DNA of 64,000 nt from Streptococcus sp. 1643 (GTDB lineage: Bacteria > Bacillota > Bacilli > Lactobacillales > Streptococcaceae): the NCBI RefSeq assembly GCF_006228325.1, contig NZ_CP040231.1:941001-1005000 (forward strand). Direction: 5' to 3'. Below, in pieces: positions 7,175 through 16,184 of this stretch. The notes below the pieces were generated by a model that saw only the letters and a program-made list of their open reading frames with translations, had not been told where the DNA came from and made no database searches. The position numbers and the translations under genes are program-made. The first letter of the stretch is position 1, and each line of letters starts with the position of its first letter.

Positions 7175-7543
7175 ATGAAAAAGTTACTGATTGGATTGAT
7201 TGGAACTATTTTGCTTTTGACAGGAGCTTTAAAAATGTCACAACCACTTACAAAAAATACTCAATATAATGATTTGACTGTTAGATACTATTTAGGAATG
7301 ACTTTTCCTAAGTATAACCATCCTGCAAAATTGTATGATGAAATCAATTTAGATAAGGTAAACAATATCCGAAAAAGCAAAGAGACTATATCTTATTATA
7401 CTGGGTTTTATAAAGATGGAAAATTAATTAAATTTGAGAAATTTATTAATGATAATAAAGTAATGGATTTTGCTTATGAATATGATGAGAGGGGAAATCT
7501 AATAAAAATTTATAAAAATAACATTGAGGTAAGCAAGCCGTAG
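7175..7543 (+). CDS. Membrane-anchored small protein, probable immunity protein
   Basis: 122 residues starting MKKLLIGLIGTILLLTGALK, an N-terminal signal anchor without a lipobox cysteine, followed by a soluble domain (YYTGFYKDGKLIKFEKFI, FAYEYDERGNLIKIYKNN). GGAG at 7163 fits the ATG at 7175; the longer frame from 7100 is not supported. It lies between two Rhs remnants and ends in the scar sequence (last codons AGCAAGCCG). Membrane-bound immunity proteins usually protect against membrane- or wall-acting toxins. No family recognised. Confidence 0.6.
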   Translation: MKKLLIGLIGTILLLTGALKMSQPLTKNTQYNDLTVRYYLGMTFPKYNHPAKLYDEINLDKVNNIRKSKETISYYTGFYKDGKLIKFEKFINDNKVMDFAYEYDERGNLIKIYKNNIEVSKP

Positions 7544-7597
7544 CCCCGCAGAAACCTTCAATTCTAATGTTAGGTGTGCGCAGAATTATACGCACAC
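7532..7597 (+). repeat. Cassette scar sequence J2 with inverted repeat
   Basis: AGCAAGCCGTAGCCCCGCAG, then AAACCTTCAATT and GTTAGGTGTGCGCAG. It ends with an inverted repeat GTGTGCG/CGCACAC (7574-7580 and 7591-7597). It overlaps the last codons of the preceding gene. Confidence 0.65.
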
Positions 7598-7690
7598 GGT
7601 TTCGCCTACCGCAACCACATCATGGTCGATTACAGGCACAAGTGCGACAGCGTGTACGAGATTTACAAGAAAGATTTAAAAAACGTTTGA
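7598..7690 (+). pseudogene. Rhs-like fragment (GFAYRNHI)
   Basis: Thirty codons GFAYRNHIMVDYRHKCDSVY then EIYKKDLKNV-stop. The opening resembles GFGFRNHINEYG encoded at 9756-9791, so both derive from the same cassette position. Between here and 7759 no further gene is seen. Confidence 0.5.
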
Positions 7691-7758
7691 GTCAGTCCAT
7701 ATCTGTTGGAGGATGTTCATCTACCAACTCACCCAAACGATTAGATTAGGAGGATATT

Positions 7759-8394
7759 ATGAAAAAATTACTAGTATGGGGATATGCCCTACAAAGCATG
7801 GATAAAGCAGAAAAAATGGGGTTGCCACGAGTAAGTAGTGGGGCTGTGGGTATATCAGAGAAGTTTAACCCTAAGAAAACGCATCCTGATTTTGACTTTC
7901 CATGGAGTTGGTTCGTAAAGGGACAAGAAATTCCTCCAATGCCTGAAAAGGTTTATGTCTGCTTAAAGAAAGCAAGAGGTGTTACTTTTGATTTTCTTCC
8001 ATATAATGATTTCTTTATCATGTCAGCACGTTTTTTGGAATTTATAAAAAAATATGGGTTTGATCATGATTTTGGAATGAGTAAAGCAATTATTGTCAAT
8101 ACAAAAGGTGAGTTATTGACGAATGAAATCTATTATTTGGTAAGAATAGTTGATTGGGAAATTCAGGATGAAATTGTTTACCCAGATTTAGCATTAGATG
8201 AAGATGATTATTCACTGGAGGCATATACTAATTCAGATAAGGATATTTTATTGTCTTCCAATTATAATTATTCAGGAGCATTTATGGTGTCAGAAAATTT
8301 AAAAGAAAAAATATTGGAAAACTTTTCTTTGCCTTTTCTTTATTCTTTGGAAGAGTGGAAGGAATTAAATAATTCAGACTTTTATTGGGATTAA
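7759..8394 (+). CDS. Hypothetical protein, probable immunity protein
   Basis: 211 residues, preceded by TTAGGAGGATATT, a near-perfect ribosome site. Soluble, acidic, aromatic-rich; features include FPWSWFVKGQEIPPMPEKVY, TNEIYYLVRIVDWEIQDEIVYP-like and a C-terminal LEEWKELNNSDFYWD. No catalytic motif is evident. An intact AT-rich gene between Rhs fragments, so an orphan immunity gene is the best guess; the exact Imm family is not recognised. Confidence 0.55.
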   Translation: MKKLLVWGYALQSMDKAEKMGLPRVSSGAVGISEKFNPKKTHPDFDFPWSWFVKGQEIPPMPEKVYVCLKKARGVTFDFLPYNDFFIMSARFLEFIKKYGFDHDFGMSKAIIVNTKGELLTNEIYYLVRIVDWEIQDEIVYPDLALDEDDYSLEAYTNSDKDILLSSNYNYSGAFMVSENLKEKILENFSLPFLYSLEEWKELNNSDFYWD

Positions 8395-8440
8395 TATAAA
8401 TCAAAGAAGTGTTGGATGAACTTTTTTCCATCCCAACATC

Positions 8441-8477
8441 TACTCCCTCTCTCGTGGGAGAGGGCTGGGGAGAGGGC
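8441..8477. repeat. Gram-negative-type palindromic intergenic repeat
   Basis: CCCTCTCTCGTGGGAGAGGG (8445-8464) is a hairpin, followed by CTGGGGAGAGGGC. The complementary strand translates to PSPQPSPTREG, the spurious peptide familiar from interspersed repeats in many proteobacterial genomes. It sits directly before an Rhs fragment and is out of place in a low-GC streptococcus. Confidence 0.65.
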
Positions 8478-8482
8478 AAAAC

Positions 8483-8623
8483 GACAGCTACGAACCCTTA
8501 GCACAGGTACACAACTCTTTATTACAGAAAGTTTTCATAGAGATAAAGCACAAACTGATGCGCACGATAAATTTCGTGAGGCCTATTGGAAAAACATGCA
8601 CGGGATTATATTGGAAGTTGTAA
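8483..8623 (+). pseudogene. Rhs core remnant 3 and toxin tail
   Basis: DSYEPLAQVHN is the Rhs motif Y-EPLAQ-HN; the same motif recurs at 9217-9252. After it the reading frame becomes meaningless. A neighbouring frame (to 8712) reads HRDKAQTDAHDKFREAYWKN, probably the tail of a toxin domain joined out of frame. Confidence 0.6.
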
Positions 8624-8653
8624 AAAAAAAAACTCATATTGAAAGGACTAATC

Positions 8654-9094
8654 ATGAAAGAATTATCAAGCATAGAAAGAAATTTAAACATCTTATTTCC
8701 TCAGTCATATAAAAATACCCTTGATAAATTCAAGTCGTTTATGGAAATAGAATTTAAAGATTATGAAATTGATTTATTTAATAATAATTTATTGTTTGAC
8801 GAGTTGAATTCTTTTCCAAGATGGAATTATATGGAATATTTAGTTGAAACCAACAAGAAAAAACAAAAGGCAGAAAATATTGTACAAAGGCATGACTCCA
8901 CAGAATTTGTAGACTCTGAACGCGTAAAGAAAGGTTTTATGTTTGGAACTTCTTCAGATGGAGGACGCTTATATTTCGATTTAGATGATCATCTATCAAT
9001 ATGGGAATATTGGCTAGATGATGGAAGTATTGGAAAAGTAGCAGATACTTTTGATGAAATTCTTGAATATGGAAAAATTATAGATTTTGAGTAA
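8654..9094 (+). CDS. SUKH/SMI1-KNR4 family immunity protein
   Basis: 146 residues, start at 8654 with GAAAGGA upstream. The C-terminal half (GFMFGTSSDGGRLYFDLDD, IWEYWLDDG, VADTFDEIL) has the beta-hairpin and closing helix of the SUKH (SMI1/KNR4) fold, the most widespread immunity superfamily of polymorphic and contact-dependent toxins. It binds and neutralises a cognate toxin in the cytoplasm. It follows Rhs remnant 3. The N-terminus (SSIERNLNILFPQSYKNTL) also fits the helical start of SUKH proteins. Confidence 0.7.
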   Translation: MKELSSIERNLNILFPQSYKNTLDKFKSFMEIEFKDYEIDLFNNNLLFDELNSFPRWNYMEYLVETNKKKQKAENIVQRHDSTEFVDSERVKKGFMFGTSSDGGRLYFDLDDHLSIWEYWLDDGSIGKVADTFDEILEYGKIIDFE

Positions 9095-9180
9095 ACGTAA
9101 CTTGTATCAAGGTTTTATAATCCCATAAGGTCATCTAAAATGTTTGTTCTTTAACAATCTCATCACTAGTCTACATGAAG

Positions 9181-9367
9181 GTCGTTTGGGACGGCAGGTA
9201 TACTTATATCTATACCGCTCCCGACAGTTACGAACCCCTGGCACAGCTACACAATATGGAAGGTAAAACTAAATAAGAAAGATAAACACAAGGGTGAAGT
9301 TGATAAGTGTTTAAATGAAAAAGGTAAACAAAATTCTAGTGGTGGACACGATATAAGGAGTAAATGA
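9181..9367 (+). pseudogene. Rhs core remnant 4 plus toxin tail
   Basis: VVWDGRYTYIYTAPDSYEPL then AQLHNMEGKTK-stop (9181-9276) is an Rhs core piece. A frame shifted by one continues KKDKHKGEVDKCLNEKGKQN and ends SSGGHDIRSK at the stop 9365-9367. That stop overlaps the ATG of the next gene, the usual toxin-immunity ATGA junction. So the true last residues of a toxin survive, but the toxin body is gone. Confidence 0.7.
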
Positions 9368-9687
9368 TGCAGAAATTATTGAATTATCATGGTGATTTGG
9401 CGCATGGTACTGTTTTTAGATTTCCAGGCTCATATCCACATGAAAAATATGTTGATCTGATGTTAGTTGAATTTCCAGATAGTGATAGAAAATTTGGCCT
9501 TGTTGTATCTACTGGTCACAAAGCGGGATTGATTTTAATTAAATTTCCAAAGGAAGCTGAATCAAATCACTTTGCAGGAATAGATAGACAATGGGTAATA
9601 AATAACTGGAATAAATGGATATATGAGACTTGTAACATTGATGATGTCTATGTAATTCAAAACTACCCAATTCCTGATATTGATTAA
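9367..9687 (+). CDS. Imm45 family immunity protein
   Basis: 106 residues: HGDLAHGTVFRFPGSYPHEK, VDLMLVEFPDSDRKFGLVVS, GHKAGLILIKFPKEAES and WVINNWNKWIYETCNIDDVY. This string of motifs matches immunity protein 45, found downstream of Rhs and other polymorphic toxins. ATG at 9364 or 9367; AGGAG at 9356-9360 favours 9367. It overlaps the toxin-tail stop, so it was translationally coupled to the lost toxin. Intact and AT-rich. Confidence 0.8.
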   Translation: MQKLLNYHGDLAHGTVFRFPGSYPHEKYVDLMLVEFPDSDRKFGLVVSTGHKAGLILIKFPKEAESNHFAGIDRQWVINNWNKWIYETCNIDDVYVIQNYPIPDID

Positions 9688-9688
9688 A

Positions 9689-9732
9689 GTAAGCCGCAGC
9701 CTACACAAAACCTTTAGTCCTGACGCAGGGAA
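9689..9732 (+). repeat. Cassette scar sequence J3
   Basis: GTAAGCCGCAGCCTACAC, then AAAACCTTTAGTCCTGACGC and AGGGAATG. It begins just after the Imm45 gene stop. The closest copy is at 11192-11226 (both CAAAACCTTTAGTCC). Confidence 0.65.
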
Positions 9733-9749
9733 TGTATGGTACGAATATA

Positions 9750-9840
9750 AGCGGCTTCGGCTTTCGAAACCACATCAACGAATACGGTGAAACTGCCGAC
9801 AAACCGACTACTTCCACTGCTACCAAACGGTATTCCAAAA
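9750..9840 (+). pseudogene. Rhs fragment (GFGFRNHINEYG)
   Basis: GFGFRNHINEYGETAD in one frame, then frame drift towards the next, better preserved Rhs piece. It is homologous to the fragment at 7598. Confidence 0.5.
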
Positions 9841-10491
9841 GAGATGACCGACCTCCAAGGCAATCTATTGTGGTACCGCGAATACACCGCTTGGTGCCGG
9901 GACGATCGGGTTTATAAGGACACGCACTAGGCGTTCAGACTGCAGAACCAATACTTCGATGAAGAGACCGGACTGCATTACAACTTGATGCGCTATTATG
10001 AACCTGAGGCCGGTAGGTTTGTGAATCAGGATCCGATTGGGTTGTGGGGTGGTAGTAACCTTTATCGGTTTGCACCTAATGCGCCAGGATGGACTGATCC
10101 CTCTAGTTTTATAGCTATGGCATTAGTTTTCTTACCAGAAATAGATGCTGTTTTAACTGCTTTAGGGCAAGCTGCACTAACAGCAATTGGCATTGGAGCA
10201 GTTTTAAGTCTAAGTGGTGATACTTCAAAAGAGAAAAGTCAGGCTAAAGCACAGGTAAAGGCAGGCGCTTGTCATGGAAACTGTAAAAGTTCAAAAAAGT
10301 CTCTGCACGGATATAAAATTTTCGATAAAAGAACGGGGCAAATAATGGAATATGGTATCAGCGGAGCAACTAGAACAAATGCAGATTACTTTAAAATGGA
10401 AAATAATTCGCCGAGGATGTTTTCTATATCAGAATTGTATTTGGAATCCTTACTAAATCTCCTATGTAACGAAGGAAAAAACGATGATTAA
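9841..10491 (+). pseudogene. Rhs core C-terminus with chimeric toxin domain
   Basis: Best preserved Rhs piece. One frame reads EMTDLQGNLLWYREYTAW, an in-frame TAG at 9928-9930 where Gln is expected, then [36 protein letters not shown] and [15 protein letters not shown], the end of the core. The tip that follows has a hydrophobic Ala/Leu/Gly-rich stretch, a linker, and [19 protein letters not shown], reminiscent of GIY-YIG/URI-type nuclease toxins. It then switches to [12 protein letters not shown], a near copy of residues 22-33 of the next gene product. So the toxin end has been overwritten by an immunity-gene fragment. The open part starts at 9985 (TTG). Confidence 0.75.
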
Positions 10492-11155
10492 AGAAATTCG
10501 CTTACCGCTCAAAGATTACACAAAATATAAAAACATTAGCAAAGGAATGTTTGCTATATCAGAGCTATATTTGGTATCTCTACCAAAATTTGATTCAAAA
10601 AAAGTTTTTAAATGTAATATTTTCTTGTGTGAGGACCGACAATTTCCAACCAAAGCGAAAATACTGGGTTTTGCTATGTCGTACCAATTTTTTGATTTTA
10701 AAAAATATCTTTCTTTAACTGAGGAAGATAGAAAGTTCATGGTATTACAAGTTATTCATCAGGGAATGCTAGATATTGCTGCTGATTACAATTGGGATAC
10801 GGAACCATTGGAAGAAGCTTACCAAAGTTGCTTAACTTCCGATCTAACCTTTAAAAGACAAATCAAAAAGCGCAAGCTAAGTCCGAACAGAAAACAATAT
10901 TTGTCTTTATGGGCATATTGCGATCAACACTACTTTAAAATTACTTGGATAATATCTGATAAAAAAGGGGAAATAGTTAAGCAGGGTACATTACTGACAG
11001 AACAACCATATTATATCGATATATGGTATAGCTTGAATTTTCATTGGATAGACGACGAACATTTTATTGTTGAGTCTAATTACAAAGGGTTGATTTCAGA
11101 TACTTGGGAAGTTGATATCTCGAATGGTGCTGTCCTCGCAACTAACAGGTTTTAG
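10484..11155 (+). CDS. Hypothetical protein, probable immunity protein
   Basis: 223 residues, overlapping the toxin remnant by eight bases (ATGATTAA). Soluble. Visible features: [40 protein letters not shown], and a C-terminal domain with [18 protein letters not shown]. The ATG-stop overlap and position directly after an Rhs tip make it the likely antidote to that toxin. Part of its own N-terminal coding sequence (10547-10583) is duplicated in the upstream ORF at 10417-10453. Family not recognised. Confidence 0.6.
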   Translation: MIKEIRLPLKDYTKYKNISKGMFAISELYLVSLPKFDSKKVFKCNIFLCEDRQFPTKAKILGFAMSYQFFDFKKYLSLTEEDRKFMVLQVIHQGMLDIAADYNWDTEPLEEAYQSCLTSDLTFKRQIKKRKLSPNRKQYLSLWAYCDQHYFKITWIISDKKGEIVKQGTLLTEQPYYIDIWYSLNFHWIDDEHFIVESNYKGLISDTWEVDISNGAVLATNRF

Positions 11156-11226
11156 CCTGCGTGAAACTTCCAATTTTGACGTGGCGTGTGTAGCAAGCCG
11201 TAGCCTGCACAAAACCTTTAGTCCTT
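11152..11226 (+). repeat. Two consecutive cassette scar sequences J4a and J4b
   Basis: J4a (11152-11191) reads TTAGCCTGCGTGAAACTTCC, AATTTTGACGTGGCGTGTGT. J4b (11192-11226) reads AGCAAGCCGTAGCCTGCAC, AAAACCTTTAGTCC. Two scars side by side suggest that a whole cassette between them has been lost. Confidence 0.65.
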
Positions 11227-11449
11227 CCACCTGCAAAACCAGTATTGCGACCGTGAAACTGGGCTGCATTACAACTTCTTCAGGTACTATGAGCCTGATG
11301 CGGGTACAACAAGAGCACAGCAGAGATACCGTGCTCGAACAGGTGTATGCCCAGACAGGAAGAGAGGATTATTAATCCAAACATCTCAAGTACAAGCCAT
11401 ATTCAATAAAGTTGGTCAATTAGTTTCAATTCGGGGGAAATTTAAATGA
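11225..11449 (+). pseudogene. Rhs core remnant 5 joined to a toxin tail
   Basis: An open frame of 75 codons without a start: [27 protein letters not shown] (Rhs core end), then [20 protein letters not shown] and a tail ending [10 protein letters not shown]. The stop 11447-11449 overlaps the ATG of the next gene. The Rhs motif is cut after YYEPDAG, before RFVNQDP, so the join to the toxin tail is not the normal cassette junction. Confidence 0.7.
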
Positions 11450-11832
11450 ATAAAAAGTATAAAGTCAGTCCTGAATATATCAGACTTTTTCTTGGACTAT
11501 TACACGAAGGTATAGATAGCAAACTTGAAGACTTATCAGGTCTGAATTTGGTTAATCGAGATAGCGTAAAGAGATTAGTCAAAGAATATCTGTACCCCGA
11601 GTATCAAAATTTTACAATATCAACCCAATTTAGAATTAAAGAAAGTTTGAGATTTGGATTAAATTTCTGGACAGAAGAACGACTATATGATCAATTTCCT
11701 AGTACCGACACAGCCTTTGAAATACCTCAACAAATGACCGCAAAAGAACTTTATAAGCAAATTTGGGATGATATGTTTAATAATGAAGATATCACTATTT
11801 CTGATATAACAAAATATCAGGAATCGAACTAA
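11446..11832 (+). CDS. Hypothetical protein, probable immunity protein
   Basis: 128 residues, ATGA overlap with the toxin tail; GGGGGAAA lies upstream. All-helical-looking soluble protein ([40 protein letters not shown]). Size and coupling fit an immunity protein. Followed by scar J5. Family not recognised. Confidence 0.6.
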   Translation: MNKKYKVSPEYIRLFLGLLHEGIDSKLEDLSGLNLVNRDSVKRLVKEYLYPEYQNFTISTQFRIKESLRFGLNFWTEERLYDQFPSTDTAFEIPQQMTAKELYKQIWDDMFNNEDITISDITKYQESN

Positions 11833-11836
11833 AATT

Positions 11837-11878
11837 AGCAAGCAGTAGCCCGAACGAAATCTCCAATCCCGACGTACC
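11837..11878 (+). repeat. Cassette scar sequence J5
   Basis: AGCAAGCAGTAGCCCGAAC, then GAAATCTCCAATCCCGACG, TACC. It begins shortly after the stop of the preceding immunity gene. Confidence 0.6.
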
Positions 11879-11881
11879 TAA

Positions 11882-12043
11882 ATGGGAAGACTTAGTAAGG
11901 ATGAAATTGATTGGATTAGATCCAAAGCTGACTGGATAGACCCAATAGTTTCTTCAACAGACAAATTGTTAGGAATCAGAAATCATGACAATTCTAGAGA
12001 ACAAAAAGAACAATATCTAAGTGAGAAAAGGTACTATTGGTGA
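11882..12043 (+). CDS. Small ORF, tail of a toxin or immunity gene
   Basis: 53 residues (MGRLSKDEIDWIRSKADWID, later EQKEQYLSEKRYYW) directly after scar J5, without a ribosome site. Probably the truncated end of the last cassette. No family recognised. Confidence 0.35.
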   Translation: MGRLSKDEIDWIRSKADWIDPIVSSTDKLLGIRNHDNSREQKEQYLSEKRYYW

Positions 12044-12796
12044 CTTTGTGTTTTTAGTTTTACAGAGTGTAGTGTTATTGGAGTAAATTATTAACTAATT
12101 TAGTAATAAATTATTTTACCTTTTTTAAAATAGAAATTTGGTACAAGACAGTATATTCTTTCGTTCTAAAGTGTTATTTAAATGTTGATTCTATCCCTTT
12201 CGTTCTATAATATAGGAGTATACTAGCACCACATGTCGAGTGTGTAGCTTTGCTTGTAAAAGCCTAGAACATTTTGATAAATCGCAATAATGAAAAGCCT
12301 TGGTTTCAAGGCTTTTTGTATTGGCGTGGGGGAGTATTATAGTGAGAAAATTTTTGGAATGAATAGAAGTGATAGCTAGAAATTATCAGTTTCTATTTAC
12401 ATTTACCCTGTGGGTATGTGTTTCTTTCCATTGACAAGGAGTTTGTGGGAATAGAAACGTCCCCACCTTACATATCTCCAGAATGGGCGATTGAAATTGA
12501 GACAATTTAATAGAGATAAGCTCTTGTTATGTTTCTTTTAAGTCAATAAACTAACAATACTCAAAGTATGCTCAAAAATATGATATAATCTAGGACATAA
12601 GGCAATACTGTTTTAAAGTATTTTCTCTTAACCATGTCTCGTTAGACAAATCTGATTCGTCTGGTTTTCTAATGGATTTTAATGCTGACTTGGTTTTATA
12701 GCCATTATGCTCTCCATTATTTTAGTGTAGAACACTTTGGTTATTAGTTTTTTGTTACATTGTAAGCAAATCAATAGAGATAGAAAAAGGAATTAT
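12044..12796. other. Gene-free stretch with promoter-like sites and a gene remnant
   Basis: A TATAAT at 12206-12211 (weak TTGATT 15 bases upstream) precedes a terminator at 12293-12318, leaving room for a transcript of about 100 nt. At about 12405-12510 a frame without start reads LPCGYVFLSIDKEFVGIETS, PPYISPEWAIEIETI-stop, possibly a gene remnant. An extended -10 (TGATATAAT, 12581-12589) lies about 200 bases upstream of the RpiR gene. Otherwise nothing is recognised. Confidence 0.4.
12293..12318 (+). terminator. Rho-independent terminator
   Basis: AAAGCCTTG (12294-12302) pairs with CAAGGCTTT (12307-12315), followed by a T run. Confidence 0.7.
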
Positions 12797-13519
12797 ATGT
12801 TTAGTTATGAGGTTGTAGCAAGTTTTAACGACTTAGAAAATGCTATTTATACAACTATTTTAGAAAATGAAAATATATCCTCTATGACAATCAAGGAATT
12901 GGCCCAACTTGCACATGTATCAGTTGGAACCGTACAACGATTTTGCAAGCATCTAGGATTTGATGGATATAGCCATTTTAAGATTGCTTATAAAGAATAT
13001 TTAAAAAATGAGCAAATTATTTTAAACAATCAAGACAATCATTCTTTGAAGTTATTCATTGATTATACTGAGCAAGATACTTTTTTGCAGCTGATTATGG
13101 AGGCTGTGGCAATCTTAAAGAACGTTGAACAGATTGTTTTTGTCGGAATTGGTTCCTCTGGAACTTTAGGTCGATATGGAGCGCGCTATTTTTCAAATAT
13201 TGGCAAATTTAGTATGTGTATTGAAGATCCTTGGCAACCAGTGCTACAAAACAGTATGGAAAAAACTTGTGTCATTGCCTTATCCGAATCTGGTGAGACT
13301 TCTCAAACATTGAAAATTGTACAAAAATTAAAGGAAAAAGGTTGTCCAGTTATTGCCATCACAAATACATTGGAATCAACATTGTCAAGGCTATCTGATT
13401 GCTCCATAACCTATCATGTTCCTCAATTATTTTTAAATGGGTTTAATATTACGACGCAGGTACCTGTTATTTTCATTATTGAAATGTTAATGAAACAACT
13501 ATATACTACAAAAGCATAA
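12797..13519 (+). CDS. RpiR/MurR-family transcriptional regulator (first)
   Basis: 240 residues. The N-terminal HTH_6 domain (ISSMTIKELAQLAHVSVGTV, QRFCKHLGFDGYSHFK) is followed by a SIS sugar-phosphate-binding domain (VFVGIGSSGTLGRYGARYF, ALSESGETSQTLKI, VIAITNTLESTLSRLSDCSI). Start taken at 12797 with AAAGGAATT upstream rather than the longer frame from 12737. Such proteins sense phosphosugars; its position upstream of a beta-glucoside PTS operon indicates control of that operon. Confidence 0.85.
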   Translation: MFSYEVVASFNDLENAIYTTILENENISSMTIKELAQLAHVSVGTVQRFCKHLGFDGYSHFKIAYKEYLKNEQIILNNQDNHSLKLFIDYTEQDTFLQLIMEAVAILKNVEQIVFVGIGSSGTLGRYGARYFSNIGKFSMCIEDPWQPVLQNSMEKTCVIALSESGETSQTLKIVQKLKEKGCPVIAITNTLESTLSRLSDCSITYHVPQLFLNGFNITTQVPVIFIIEMLMKQLYTTKA

Positions 13520-13527
13520 GGGTGTCT

Positions 13528-15859
<2,332 letters not shown>

Positions 15860-15871
15860 GGAGTAATTAAA

Positions 15872-16174
15872 ATGAATATTGGATTGTTTTGTGCAGCAGG
15901 TATGTCAACAAGTATTTTGGTTGAGCGTATGAAAGAAGCGGCTCAGAAAAAAGGGAAAGATGCAACAATTGCAGCTTATTCCATCAGTGAATTGGAACAA
16001 AGAGTTGGAGATATTGATGTGGCTCTATTAGGCCCACAGGTTGGTTTCCAACTTGAAAAAGCAAAAGAAATTTGTGCTTCTCACAATGTTCCTGTAGAAG
16101 TGATTGCAATGGCTGATTATGGTACTGCAAACGGTATGGCAGTTCTTAAACAAGCTTACATGATGAAAAAATAA
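15872..16174 (+). CDS. PTS lactose/cellobiose family IIB component
   Basis: 100 residues. Phosphocarrier with active-site Cys7 in NIGLFCAAGMSTSI, the P-loop of the lactose/cellobiose IIB family, and GPQVGFQLEKAKEI further on. It receives phosphate from IIA and passes it to the sugar during transport by IIC. AAGGAG precedes the start, 12 bases after the glucosidase. Confidence 0.93.
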   Translation: MNIGLFCAAGMSTSILVERMKEAAQKKGKDATIAAYSISELEQRVGDIDVALLGPQVGFQLEKAKEICASHNVPVEVIAMADYGTANGMAVLKQAYMMKK

Positions 16175-16184
16175 GGAGACGATG

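Noticed and set aside
7567..7749. 60-codon ORF after scar J2
   Set aside because: It is a shadow frame; the meaningful frame is the Rhs-like GFAYRNHI fragment at 7598-7690.
8282..8479. Minus-strand ORF PSPQPSPTREG
   Set aside because: This is translation of the palindromic repeat, not a gene.
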